NCBI GenBank assembly: GCA_902472555.1
Contig: CABROF010000008.1
Coordinates: forward strand, 1-47,295
Reading direction: 5' to 3'
From: UMGS1851 sp900555605
Lineage (GTDB): Bacteria; Bacillota; Clostridia; UBA1212; UBA1255
DNA: 47,295 bases
The notes under the pieces are model-generated. The model was not told the DNA's origin and ran no database searches. It saw only the letters and a list, made by a program, of their open reading frames with translations. Below, one piece after another: positions 8,786 through 17,559 of the stretch (position 1 is its first letter; each line of letters begins with the position of its first letter). A program made the position numbers and the translations under genes.

Positions 8786-10003
8786 TTAAATAGCACTCCT
8801 GTTTTTCTTTGTTATGAGTATTACTGCCAAAGCAAGCGCAACAATTACAATAAAGCACATAGGAACAAATCCCGCAAAATCTCCTGTAGACGGATTGTTG
8901 CCTGACGGTGTTTCTGTAGGTTTCTCTGTAGGTGTTATTTCAGGTTCTTCCGTAGGTGTTACAAGGGAAGCCGCAGAAAGTTCCGCAAGAACAGAGCTAC
9001 CTTCAGCAGGCTGGTCAGTTACAAGAGTAATAATTGCTGTCTTGCCAGCATGTTCACCTGCAAAAGCCTTGTAATAGCTTTCAACATAAGTAGTATCGTC
9101 TGTATTAATACCGTCACCTGACTGAAGGTACATTACACTGTTATGTTCAGTGCTTATATCCTTTATGCTGATAACAATTACATATTCAGCTGCATTAAGC
9201 TTTTCAGCAAAATTAACTGTCAATAAACCGTCACCTGTAGAACGCTGATCAACAGAAGCTACTGCTGTACCTTTTATACTTGTGTCATAATCAGTATCCC
9301 ATGCGTATACAGAAACATTGTAATCACAGTAACCTTCTCCTCCGCCGGGAGTCCACTGGAACATTGTAATACCGCTCATTGGAGTAGTTACATTTACACG
9401 AAGTCCATAATAATCACCTACACCCATTATAAATGCTGTACCCGGATCTCCCCCGCCTGTAGCTACAGTTGTATTAACTGTTGGAATTGAAGTTGTGCCC
9501 TTTTTTACAAATGTAATCTTTTTAAGAAGCGCACAATGTCCAGGAGTAGCATGGTAAACCGCAAAAAATACTTCTCCGTTATAATCCGAATCAATATCAA
9601 CTGTAACATCCTCCGGTACCCAGCTCGATGCCACTGCGGAAATACCGCTTTTCTGCACAACTATATTGGCTTCTGCAACAGCCGTACCATCCGAATTCTG
9701 TATAGCGCCTGTTGTAGTAAGCGCAAATACAAGCTCTCCTAAAACACTCTTAAAATCTGCTTCTGCATCAGAAGCGTATGAGAATACCACTGAACCGTAC
9801 AAGCTTAAATCAATGTTGCCAATTGAAGCATATTGACCGAACTGGTTGCACTCTATACCGTTAGTACTAACGGTAAAATTACTGCCAGTTATAGTCGTTG
9901 CATCAATTACAAGATCATCGCCTTCAGCAAATACTGTCAGATTAGCAAAGCAAAAGCTTGCTATTAAACTGACAACCAACAAATGAATACATGTTTTCTT
10001 CAT
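8786..10003 (-). CDS. Cell-surface protein with NPSTGD sorting-type C-terminus
   Basis: 405 residues. Signal peptide (about 1-26), a beta-rich domain paralogous to the 264-residue neighbour (about 30-170), a second beta-rich domain (about 180-340), a Pro/Thr-rich stalk, then NPSTGD, a hydrophobic helix and a basic tail KKNRSAI. The motif-helix-charged tail order is that of sortase substrates, with NPxTG rather than LPxTG. No sortase gene is in the window. Probable role: sugar binding or capture at the surface together with the 1153-residue protein encoded 30 bases upstream. Confidence 0.6.
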   Translation of the reverse strand: MKKTCIHLLVVSLIASFCFANLTVFAEGDDLVIDATTITGSNFTVSTNGIECNQFGQYASIGNIDLSLYGSVVFSYASDAEADFKSVLGELVFALTTTGAIQNSDGTAVAEANIVVQKSGISAVASSWVPEDVTVDIDSDYNGEVFFAVYHATPGHCALLKKITFVKKGTTSIPTVNTTVATGGGDPGTAFIMGVGDYYGLRVNVTTPMSGITMFQWTPGGGEGYCDYNVSVYAWDTDYDTSIKGTAVASVDQRSTGDGLLTVNFAEKLNAAEYVIVISIKDISTEHNSVMYLQSGDGINTDDTTYVESYYKAFAGEHAGKTAIITLVTDQPAEGSSVLAELSAASLVTPTEEPEITPTEKPTETPSGNNPSTGDFAGFVPMCFIVIVALALAVILITKKNRSAI

Positions 10004-10032
10004 AAATTTTTCCTCCTAATAAATATATAAAT

Positions 10033-13000
10033 CTATACCTCTCGGTGTAAAAACTCACTGTTTTGGTCACTGCACGTAAATAATAATTCACTGTTACCAT
10101 TTCCGTTTTCAAAATACTCGATTCTTATTGTATGAAGTCCGGCAGCTAAAGGCAGTGAGCCGCTTCCCGTCATAACAGTATGAACTCCGCTTATGTCTAT
10201 TACTTTCCGTCCGTCAATATACAGAACCGCTCCGTCATCCGCCATCAGTGTAAATTCTACATTTTCGTCAGCAGATATATTAATATAGCCATCAAATGCC
10301 AGTGCAAACGCGTTAAGCGATTTATTCGTCACAATTTCAACACGCTCAACAACTGTATCATATACAAGATTTCCGCCTGTACCTTCCAGCAAATTGATTT
10401 CAGGCTGTTTGCCGTAATCATCAGTAAGCTTGTATTTGTACGCATTAAGCCCCGATTTTAAATTTCCCTCAGCATTTAAAGCTTCCATATACTGAATAAA
10501 ACCTTTTGTTCTGGGCGTCAAAACTGTCGCAGCAGATTCACTGTATGCATATGATGCGCTGAATACATACTGATTACGTCTTTCAGGCGCGCTGTCACCT
10601 GTTAAGAACCAGTCTGTTAAATCATACACATTCGTAACATTATCCATCCAGTGGAAACCAAATGATATTTTATCTTCAGTTTCACCTATTAAAGCCCTGG
10701 GTACAGCAATATGCATTTCATTTCCGCTTTGTTTATAACTTACAAGACCGATTTCATACCAGACATCATTCTGATAAGCACAAAGCGTAGTTACAGATTC
10801 ATCAATTACTTTAAAATTAATCAGGTAGTCGTAGCCTTCCCAACCTGTATTTGCATTGTCATCCCCGTCTAAGAATAAAAGCATCCAATTTCTGTCTGTA
10901 TACAGCGTCATAGCTTCAGCTGTGCGAACATAGAAGTACACATAACCGGCATCATACGCAATTTTGCTTTCCACAATATCATTTCTGCCTGTTTCATTAA
11001 CATAAATATATGTTCCTGTAGGGTCTGTAGAATCTCTCCACGCAGTATCTCCGATGTAGTCTTCATATGAACCTTCTGCCGACTCCCACTGGTCAAATCC
11101 CTTCGTCACATCAATTGCTGTGTTATTCTTCTGTTCAGCCGGCGCTTCCATACCTTTAAACTGTCTTATGATAGAACAAAGCTGATAGAAATAGTTATCT
11201 GTATATCCGCCCTTCATAGGCTCCATGTCTCTGCTGAACTCATGATTATATTCATCCACAAAACCAAAAGGACAATGAGACTGTGTTCCAATAAACTCAG
11301 GGAAATACTGTGCAATCCACTCATTCCAGCCGCCGATATTAAGGTATTCAACCTCAGGATGGTTCTCCATCACCCATTCAAACTGTTCCTGCAAATATAC
11401 GCCCTCACCGGAGGTTTCTTTTTCATTGAATTTATCCAATGTGCCGGAAGCATGGCTCCGACCGTCTCCCGGTTTACTGTGCCCGCCGCCAATAATAGTT
11501 ATCTGCTCCGCCTTGCCTTCTGTCTCATCCCAGCCATAAGCATAAGTATCTGCTTTATAGTTATGCATAAACAAAGGGTTTCCCCATGACCATCTGTATA
11601 CAGGTTCGTTGGGATAATGTCCGTCATCATTTTCATTTGGTACCCATGCGAATCTGTAAGTAAAAAATTCAGCCATTTCCTGATTATTAAGTGCCGGCAA
11701 ATACGTTTTTGGACTTGTATACTGCGCCTCGACTTCTTCGACTCTCTTAAGCATTACAAGCGGTTTTCCGTCCATATAGAACCACAAATCCTTATATTTT
11801 TCCTGAGAATAGTACGTTCTGTACAAATATCCTATATCTCTGTACTTTCCGCTGTCGTCTCCGTAAACCCACGGAACTATGCCCGGTGTACGAGTTCCTT
11901 CTGCGCGCATTTTCAGGCTTGTTTCCAAAAGTACATCAAAAGCTTCTTCATAAACTCCCGCGTTTGTAAAATCAAGATAAATATAGTCAACTCCTGCCAG
12001 TGAAAGATACTGTAGATTTCGTCTTGCAACCCATTCATCGGTAGAGGTGGCATATCCAACTTCAGGTTCACCCCACCAATGGAATGAATTTTCTGGACCA
12101 TATTTTGTATTTACAGGGTCTCTCGCAAGCTGCTTAGTATTATCTGTCATAGTTGTAACAGACATAGTCCACAATGTATAGAACACACCTACGTATTTGC
12201 CTTCTTTAGGAGCTCCTACTTCCTCATATGTAGGAAGCTCTCTTCCCAAAGCATCCTGCGCTCTCTGATTAGACGATGTAATTACCACAGGCAAAGTATT
12301 TCCATCTGTATCCAGAATATAATTCTGTGTAATATTTGTATTTAATTCATTTTGGTTTCCATTAGATTGACCATTACTTCCTGTAAAAGTTATTGTTCCT
12401 GTTATCATCAATATATCCAGCGCAATAACAACAACTGCCAGCACCGCAGAGCTTGTAATTTTCACTGTCTTGTTTTTAGCTAACAAAAATATTGCCGCAA
12501 TACCGCCGATTACAATAACATTTGCCATTATGAGAATGCATATTTCAGTGGTACTTAAGTTATCTTTCGTTTCAGTCGGAGTGGTTTTAACAGGTGCTGC
12601 CGGCGCATCAGGAGCCGGTGTTATTAATATCGCGTCTTTATTCACAGCATCATAATCAACAACTGCGCTGTCCGCTGTTCCGGAAAGAGCAGACAGTTTT
12701 AATATACCTATATAATAATATGAACCGTCTCTGCTTAAAAATCCTGCTGAACCCATATCGGGTACAACTGCACTTTCAGTACATGCAATTTCATTTCCAG
12801 ATGCATCAAATACTGTTGCTTTAGAGTATGCATTGCCTTTATAGCCGTATTCTTCATAAATCTCCGTATTTTCAAGACTAATTTTACCAACTAATGTACC
12901 ATCTGCTAAAATCTCAACTGCATTTCCGCTGTCACGAATTTCCATATTAACACCGTCTTTAAAGTCCATACCTTCCGGCAAAGATGCCAGTACATTTATA

Positions 13001-13494
13001 TTTCCCACATTGCCGTCTTCATCTATAGTATGAACAACAATATCAACTTCTTCTTTCGCCATACCTATAAGTATTCCCAGTTTGCCGGGTCTCGCGGATT
13101 TGTTGTCATTGCCAAGATCATTTTGACCTAGTGCTAAAAGATCACCACTTATCATGTATCCTTCCGGTTGACGTAAAAGTACATATACTTTCGAAAAGCC
13201 TGTATGTGAACCTTTTTCACATAGTATGTCAAATGACATACTGTAGTTTGAATACGTATCTCTCCGAAGCAGTGTACGGTTGCTTTTTAATTTGCCTTCA
13301 GCAACACTAACATTACCCCAATCACCGCAAAACCAGTCTGAATACATTTCAGTCACCGAAATATTGCTGAAATTATCCTCAAATACAACACTGCTGTCAC
13401 CGTCTGCTAAAACAACAGTATTGCTTGAGCAAACCAACACAAATAAAATTGTAATTATCAATATGATTTTTTTTCTGAGAAAACACCTCTTCAT
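10033..13494 (-). CDS. Very large surface protein: LamG-like, two membrane helices, glycosidase-like, CBM9-like and PA14 modules
   Basis: 1153 residues from the ATG at 13494; a TTG two codons upstream lies too close to the ribosome site. In order: signal peptide (to about 31); a beta-sandwich resembling LamG or DUF1080 domains (about 35-280); two closely spaced hydrophobic helices (about 320-375); a (beta/alpha)8-type domain with WTM, FHWWGEPEVGYA, DYIYLDFTN, GGWNEWIAQYFPEF (about 430-790), resembling DUF5010 or GH99/GH71-type endo-acting enzymes; a CBM9/DOMON-like sandwich (about 810-970, SKIAYDAGYVYFYVRT); and a C-terminal PA14 domain (about 1000-1150, FTLMADDGAVLYIDGRKVID). It is probably the extracellular polysaccharide-attacking enzyme of the locus. 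Domain names come from pattern recognition only. Confidence 0.6.
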   Translation of the reverse strand: MKRCFLRKKIILIITILFVLVCSSNTVVLADGDSSVVFEDNFSNISVTEMYSDWFCGDWGNVSVAEGKLKSNRTLLRRDTYSNYSMSFDILCEKGSHTGFSKVYVLLRQPEGYMISGDLLALGQNDLGNDNKSARPGKLGILIGMAKEEVDIVVHTIDEDGNVGNINVLASLPEGMDFKDGVNMEIRDSGNAVEILADGTLVGKISLENTEIYEEYGYKGNAYSKATVFDASGNEIACTESAVVPDMGSAGFLSRDGSYYYIGILKLSALSGTADSAVVDYDAVNKDAILITPAPDAPAAPVKTTPTETKDNLSTTEICILIMANVIVIGGIAAIFLLAKNKTVKITSSAVLAVVVIALDILMITGTITFTGSNGQSNGNQNELNTNITQNYILDTDGNTLPVVITSSNQRAQDALGRELPTYEEVGAPKEGKYVGVFYTLWTMSVTTMTDNTKQLARDPVNTKYGPENSFHWWGEPEVGYATSTDEWVARRNLQYLSLAGVDYIYLDFTNAGVYEEAFDVLLETSLKMRAEGTRTPGIVPWVYGDDSGKYRDIGYLYRTYYSQEKYKDLWFYMDGKPLVMLKRVEEVEAQYTSPKTYLPALNNQEMAEFFTYRFAWVPNENDDGHYPNEPVYRWSWGNPLFMHNYKADTYAYGWDETEGKAEQITIIGGGHSKPGDGRSHASGTLDKFNEKETSGEGVYLQEQFEWVMENHPEVEYLNIGGWNEWIAQYFPEFIGTQSHCPFGFVDEYNHEFSRDMEPMKGGYTDNYFYQLCSIIRQFKGMEAPAEQKNNTAIDVTKGFDQWESAEGSYEDYIGDTAWRDSTDPTGTYIYVNETGRNDIVESKIAYDAGYVYFYVRTAEAMTLYTDRNWMLLFLDGDDNANTGWEGYDYLINFKVIDESVTTLCAYQNDVWYEIGLVSYKQSGNEMHIAVPRALIGETEDKISFGFHWMDNVTNVYDLTDWFLTGDSAPERRNQYVFSASYAYSESAATVLTPRTKGFIQYMEALNAEGNLKSGLNAYKYKLTDDYGKQPEINLLEGTGGNLVYDTVVERVEIVTNKSLNAFALAFDGYINISADENVEFTLMADDGAVLYIDGRKVIDISGVHTVMTGSGSLPLAAGLHTIRIEYFENGNGNSELLFTCSDQNSEFLHREV

Positions 13495-13531
13495 TTGCAA
13501 CCGCCCTTTTACATATTTTTACAATTTATTT

Positions 13532-14647
13532 TTATTTCAATATTTTACCCATTGAAACCGTGCCATCCTCATGCCAGTTAAACTCTGCTATTTCCAGATA
13601 CTGTTCACCTGTACCTCTGTACGTAGCTAGCGATATATACCATTTATCTTTAAATTTAAATACTTCACTGCAGCCTGTGCTGTATATAAAATTCTTATTA
13701 TCCGGCAAAACGGTCCATCCCTCTAAAGGATTATCTGATGTTGCATAACAAGTTCCAACACCTGTATTAGTATAAAAAAGATAATATTTTCCGTCTTTTT
13801 TCAATGCAAACGGTGATTCGGCAGTATGCGCGACACCTGGAATTTTTATATACTGTTTATCCTCCCAGTGTATAAGGTCCTTGCTCATAGCAACACCAAC
13901 TACAGGTTTTTCTATACCGTCTTTATCTATAAATGAAGAACAGTAATACATATAAAATGTACCGTCATCATCTTTAAGTATCATACTGTCACGGCAATTA
14001 GACCATTTTGAAGCATCCCACGGACACCAATCACCGGGAGTAAAAAGCGGATTACCGGAAACTCTTTCCCAATTATATAAATCATCTGAAACGGCAAGGC
14101 AAATAGCCTGCGCAATATTAAAATTTACACCTGTGTAGAACATCCAGTATTTGCCCTCAGCTTCAATAACAGCCGGCGCCCATACCTGATAATCATCGAA
14201 TTCACCTTTGGCAGTTGTAAAAGCTGTTGGATGTATTTTCCAGTTAATCAAATCCGTAGTTGACGCGTGGCCAAACATATCACTAAATTGTTGATCCCAT
14301 AGATACCCCAGGTAGCAAGGAGCATAAAAAACGTGCATTACACCGTCTTTTTCGATAAATGAATGGTCTACAAGTGTTTTTCCCGGCTCAGCAAACATTC
14401 CTTTCAACGGAAATTCACCGCGTTCCAATGCTTCCAGATAACGAAAAGCACTTTCCATGAAAACATCTTCTGAAAAATAAGTTCCCCATCCAAATCTGCC
14501 GGTTACATTACAACCGTCATGCATATCTTTCGCACGGTTAGCAAGTGCATCTATGGCTGCTACTGTTTTTACGTACTCATAATCTGTTTTTGTACGGTAC
14601 GGAGCAACTCTGACTCTTAAATCACAATATCTGTTATAAAATTCCAT
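13532..14647 (-). CDS. GH43-like five-bladed propeller glycosidase, copy 1
   Basis: 371 residues, no signal peptide. Propeller blades are visible as VWAPAVIEAEGKYWMFYTG, DDDGTFYMYY and KDGKYYLFYT. Candidate catalytic acids are D94 (VDHSF), D220 (CRDSM) and E277 (ESPF), matching those of the paralogue at 5177-6316. It is the first intact gene of the operon, with GGAGGG before the start. An RpiR regulator stump ends 117 bases upstream on the same strand, so the gene was probably under that regulator before it was destroyed. Cytoplasmic oligosaccharide hydrolysis is the likely role. Confidence 0.72.
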   Translation of the reverse strand: MEFYNRYCDLRVRVAPYRTKTDYEYVKTVAAIDALANRAKDMHDGCNVTGRFGWGTYFSEDVFMESAFRYLEALERGEFPLKGMFAEPGKTLVDHSFIEKDGVMHVFYAPCYLGYLWDQQFSDMFGHASTTDLINWKIHPTAFTTAKGEFDDYQVWAPAVIEAEGKYWMFYTGVNFNIAQAICLAVSDDLYNWERVSGNPLFTPGDWCPWDASKWSNCRDSMILKDDDGTFYMYYCSSFIDKDGIEKPVVGVAMSKDLIHWEDKQYIKIPGVAHTAESPFALKKDGKYYLFYTNTGVGTCYATSDNPLEGWTVLPDNKNFIYSTGCSEVFKFKDKWYISLATYRGTGEQYLEIAEFNWHEDGTVSMGKILK

Positions 14648-14764
14648 TTTTTACCCTCCAAAAAGTTTTAATACTCTCATTACAGTTATGTTCATATTTT
14701 AGTTTTTTTTATGAAATAATTCTATCGCTTTTACTGTTGAAAAACATATAAAATGATATGAAAA

Positions 14765-14940
14765 TTACTCTTGCACCTTCTCTGTTTGTGTCTGTGCTTT
14801 TACAGATTGGAACAGATTCTCCACATTATTCATTTTTGACGCACACATGGACTGTAGAACATCAATCAGCTCCATCTGACCTAATATCAAAGGAAAATCC
14901 TCTTTAATATGCTGCGTATAATCCCGGAATGTAGTAGACT
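14765..14940 (-). pseudogene. C-terminal stump of an RpiR-family regulator
   Basis: Translating the minus strand up to the TAA at 14765-14767 gives about 57 codons, including STTFRDYTQHIKEDFPL and GQMELIDVLQSMCASKM. These align residue for residue with the C-terminal end of the RpiR protein at 29932-30780 (STTLRDFSQYLNEDFPL, GQIELIDILQSVCITKL). The DNA-binding and most of the SIS domain are missing; the reading ends where IS110-type sequence begins, around 14940. It sits directly upstream of the carbohydrate operon and was presumably its regulator. Confidence 0.8.
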
Positions 14941-14944
14941 GATA

Positions 14945-16105
14945 ACCAGCTCCTCATTCGCAGCATTCGTTTTATGCAGGTTGAACTGCCCTCCCACAGG
15001 TACGTTCGTGTCACACCACAGTAGATGGAATAGGCAATGAGTAAAACTGGCTCTGACCATTGCAATAATTCTTATGGAGTGACAATGTTATGAACGCTGT
15101 AGGTATTGATGTTTCTAAAGGTAAACGTATGGTTGCGATCATGCGTCCTTTCGGTGAAATCGTTTCCTCCCCTTTTGAAATTAAACACACTTTAAGTGAT
15201 ATCCAATCTCTTATTGATCTGATCAAAACTGTTGACGGTGAATCACGGATCGTCATGGAGCACACGGGACGTTATTATGAAACTCCGGCTCATCAGTTCT
15301 CCGATGCCGGTCTCTTTGTCTGTGCTGTTAACCCGAAGCTCATTAAAGACTTTCACAATGATTCCAAAAAACGGCTATGAAGAACAATCTCATAGGCAGC
15401 CTTGATCAGACCTTTCCCGGTGTCAATTCTTACTTTGACAGCCCTGCCCGTAGTGACGGAAGCCAGAAATGGGTCGATTTCGCCTTCACCTACTGGCATG
15501 TGGACTGTGTTCGTAAAATGTCTCCCAATGCTTTTATTGTCCATTATCAGAAATGGTGCAAACGAAAGAAGTACAACTTCAGTAAATCAAAAGCTGAAGA
15601 AATCTATGGAGCTGCAACGGAACTCGTTCCTGTACTTCCTAAGGATGATATAACAAAAATTATCATCAAGCAGGCCGTTGACCAGCTTAATTCTGCTTCT
15701 TCAACAGTAGAAGACCTCCGTTCCCTTATGAATGCTATAGCAGCCAAACTTCCAGAATACCATGTTGTTATGGCTATGAAAGGTGTAGGCCCATCCCTTG
15801 CTCCTCAGCTTATGGCCGAGATTGGCGATGTAACTCGCTTCACTCACAAGGGAGCTTTGACCGCTTTTGCAGGAGTAGATCCTGGGGTTAATGAATCCGG
15901 CAGCTATGCGCAAAGGAGTGTTCCAACCTCAAAGCGTGGCTCTGCTGATTTAAGAAAGACTCTCTTTCAAGTGATGGACATTCTTATTAAAACAATGCCT
16001 CTGGATGATCCTGTTTACAAATTTTTAGATAAGAAGCGATCTCAAGGCAAGCCTTACTACGTCTACATGACTGCAGGTGCCAATAAATTTCTTCGTATCT
16101 ATTAT
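14945..16105 (+). mobile_element. Defective IS110-family insertion sequence
   Basis: A short non-coding left part (about 14945-15089) precedes a broken DEDD transposase (15090-16105). In the IS110 family the non-coding end encodes the bridge RNA that guides target and donor choice, so any bridge RNA remnant should lie in 14945-15089. The right end is missing: transposase sequence stops abruptly at about 16105 and an unrelated gene begins. Both exact boundaries are estimates from where coding similarity changes. On both sides it abuts truncated genes, an RpiR regulator on the left and an ICE/plasmid-type gene on the right. Confidence 0.7.
15090..16105 (+). pseudogene. IS110 transposase with internal deletion and lost C-terminus
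   Basis: The first part starts MNAVGIDVSKGKRMV and carries the first Asp and the Glu of the DEDD site (VMEHTGRYYE); it breaks off after NPKLIKDFHNDS. The second part resumes at KNNLIGSLDQTFPGVNSYF and continues through AFAGVDPGVNESGS and SKRGSADLRK to AGANKFLRIYY. Intact relatives have about 60 residues in between, including the KTDKADA segment with the last two acidic residues. That piece is missing, and the two parts are out of frame at about 15377. After FLRIYY the normal C-terminal tail is replaced. The protein cannot be catalytically active. Confidence 0.85.
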
Positions 16106-16456
16106 TTTAAATTTAACGAGCTTTCCGTGTCCGACCAACATATACGTAATTACATGCTTCTTCTGTAAATCATCCATAACAGCAAGTGCCTGATGCTGAA
16201 AACGCATTCTGAACCATTCAGCAAGTTTCTTGACAGAGCAAAGCCATTCACCGGGTAATATGTTATAGCTGACGCCATCTACTCTCCTATATGACGTCCT
16301 GAAATTTGCATAGCTGCACAGTATAACATAATAAAAAAGACCGGAGCTTCCGCCTGTGCGAATATTCCGGTCTGCCATTAGTTTACGTATCAAATCCCTG
16401 TATATCCTGCATCTGGGATAATCAACGATTTGTTTAATTTCTAATTTGTATTCCAT
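16106..16456 (-). pseudogene. Truncated replication/regulatory protein of ICE or plasmid type
   Basis: The 5' end is intact: AAGGAGG ribosome site, then MEYKLEIKQIVDYPRCRIYR, later SGLFYYVILCSYANFRTSYRR and LPGEWLCSVKKLAEWFRMRFQ. I recognise this type as a winged-helix/HTH protein common on Lachnospiraceae integrative and conjugative elements, usually around 280 residues. Here about 117 codons remain before the frame runs into IS110 sequence. No relaxase, coupling protein or integrase accompanies it. It indicates that a conjugative or mobilisable element was once here. Confidence 0.55.
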
Positions 16457-16485
16457 ATCTTTTGCCTCCTTATAAGTATAAAAAA

Positions 16486-16537
16486 GTACAGGAAACTAAA
16501 ATTCGGTGAATAATATTCGAAAATCAGTTACCTGTAC
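16486..16537 (-). terminator. Hairpin with T-run upstream of the truncated ICE gene
   Basis: On the minus strand, arms GTACAGGTAAC and GTTTCCTGTAC (11 bases, one mismatch) enclose about 30 bases and are followed by TTTTTTATAC. It lies between the end of the RiPP operon and the start of the truncated ICE gene, so it can act as a terminator for the former or an attenuator in the leader of the latter. Confidence 0.55.
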
Positions 16538-16951
16538 AAATCCGTTTAATATTGCGAAAATGTTCATAACCCTAATATTGAAATGTTATATGCTATAAAA
16601 CCTAAATGTTCTTGTACATCATGATTAAAAACCTTGAGATTTATATATTGCTTTAATATTGAACCCCAAGATCTCTATTTTGTGCAACAAAAAATAAATT
16701 CAATGTAAGAGAGACTTCTTGACACCAACGCTGACACCAACCGCTGTAGCATTAGATAATATTATATAATATTCAATATAATTTACATTGCTGAAAAAGC
16801 TCTAAATATAGGACTTTTTACTACATAATAGCACACTATACTACCACGCCGAAGCCATTGCCCGATTGCTCATAAACTGAAGTTGAATTTTCACAATCCT
16901 TAATTATCCAATTTTTCGAAATTTCAAATGAAAAATTATCCTTATGATGAA
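16538..16951. other. AT-rich non-coding stretch downstream of the RiPP operon
   Basis: I see no gene here. Two near-direct copies of TGACACCAAC lie at 16720 and 16732, and a perfect AT palindrome AATATTATATAATATT lies at 16758-16773. These may be remnants of an element end or an origin-like region, but nothing decides it. Confidence 0.4.
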
Positions 16952-17401
16952 TCATCCGCATATTTTTGATTTCCATTTTGATTGATATGGTCTTGCAAAT
17001 ACTTTGTAGTAATTTTTAGGGATTTTCCCATTGCTGTCAGCAATTATATTGGGCAACACATGCAAAGCATCTGCTAAATCCAATGCCTGATCGAATTTAC
17101 TGGATTGTAAAAGTGATCTTAGCATTGATAGATTGTTAAATAACGCCGTTTGCATCTGGAAATCTTTAAAGATTATCGTTCTAACATAATAGTTTTCATG
17201 TTTAGAGAATTCCCACTTCTCGCTTAGTTTGGGAATTTCACATAACGAATGTCGTATCTGATTGTTTTCAATCAGAGAATCGGTTTTTTCTAAAAGAGCT
17301 AATATGATATCAAGAACTTTAATATTTTCCGGAGAATCAATGTTACTCCGGATAAGTGATATTATAAAGCTCAAATCATACAATTCATTTTGTGTAATCA
17401 T
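16952..17401 (-). CDS. Hypothetical protein, last gene of the RiPP operon
   Basis: 149 residues, mostly predicted helical from composition (ELYDLSFIISLIRSN, KVLDIILALLEKTDSLIE, KFDQALDLADALHVLPNII), no signal peptide or membrane segment, basic C-terminus. I do not recognise the family. The start has a good AAAGGAG ribosome site, and the gene follows the C39/BtrH-like gene on the same strand. By position it may be an immunity, chaperone or accessory factor for the peptide system; that is a guess from context only. Confidence 0.5.
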   Translation of the reverse strand: MITQNELYDLSFIISLIRSNIDSPENIKVLDIILALLEKTDSLIENNQIRHSLCEIPKLSEKWEFSKHENYYVRTIIFKDFQMQTALFNNLSMLRSLLQSSKFDQALDLADALHVLPNIIADSNGKIPKNYYKVFARPYQSKWKSKICG

Positions 17402-17412
17402 TGAAATCTCCT

Positions 17413-17559
17413 TTATGGAAAGATGACGACATATTTTTTTAAATTTATATCTTCAATAGATTTGTGTAAGTAACAAATCGCTTGGATACATGCATCATCA
17501 AGTTTCTTACCCAAATGTATGCATTCTATCCATATAGCTTTATTATCAATAAATTCATA
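17413..17559 (-). pseudogene. Frame-shifted continuation of the C39/BtrH-like gene
   Basis: Directly after the stop of the 142-codon gene, the neighbouring frame reads 48 codons (YEFIDNKAIWIECIHLGKK, later AICYLHKSIEDINLKKYVV, IFP) before a stop that abuts the next gene's ribosome site. The frame has no start codon of its own and is closed two codons upstream. It therefore looks like the original 3' part of the gene separated by one indel near the A-rich stretch at 17560-17566. Confidence 0.45.

Noticed and set aside
16720..16743. Two close copies of TGACACCAAC as the start of a CRISPR array.
   Set aside because: Only two short copies with a spacer of about two bases; no array and no cas genes anywhere in the window.
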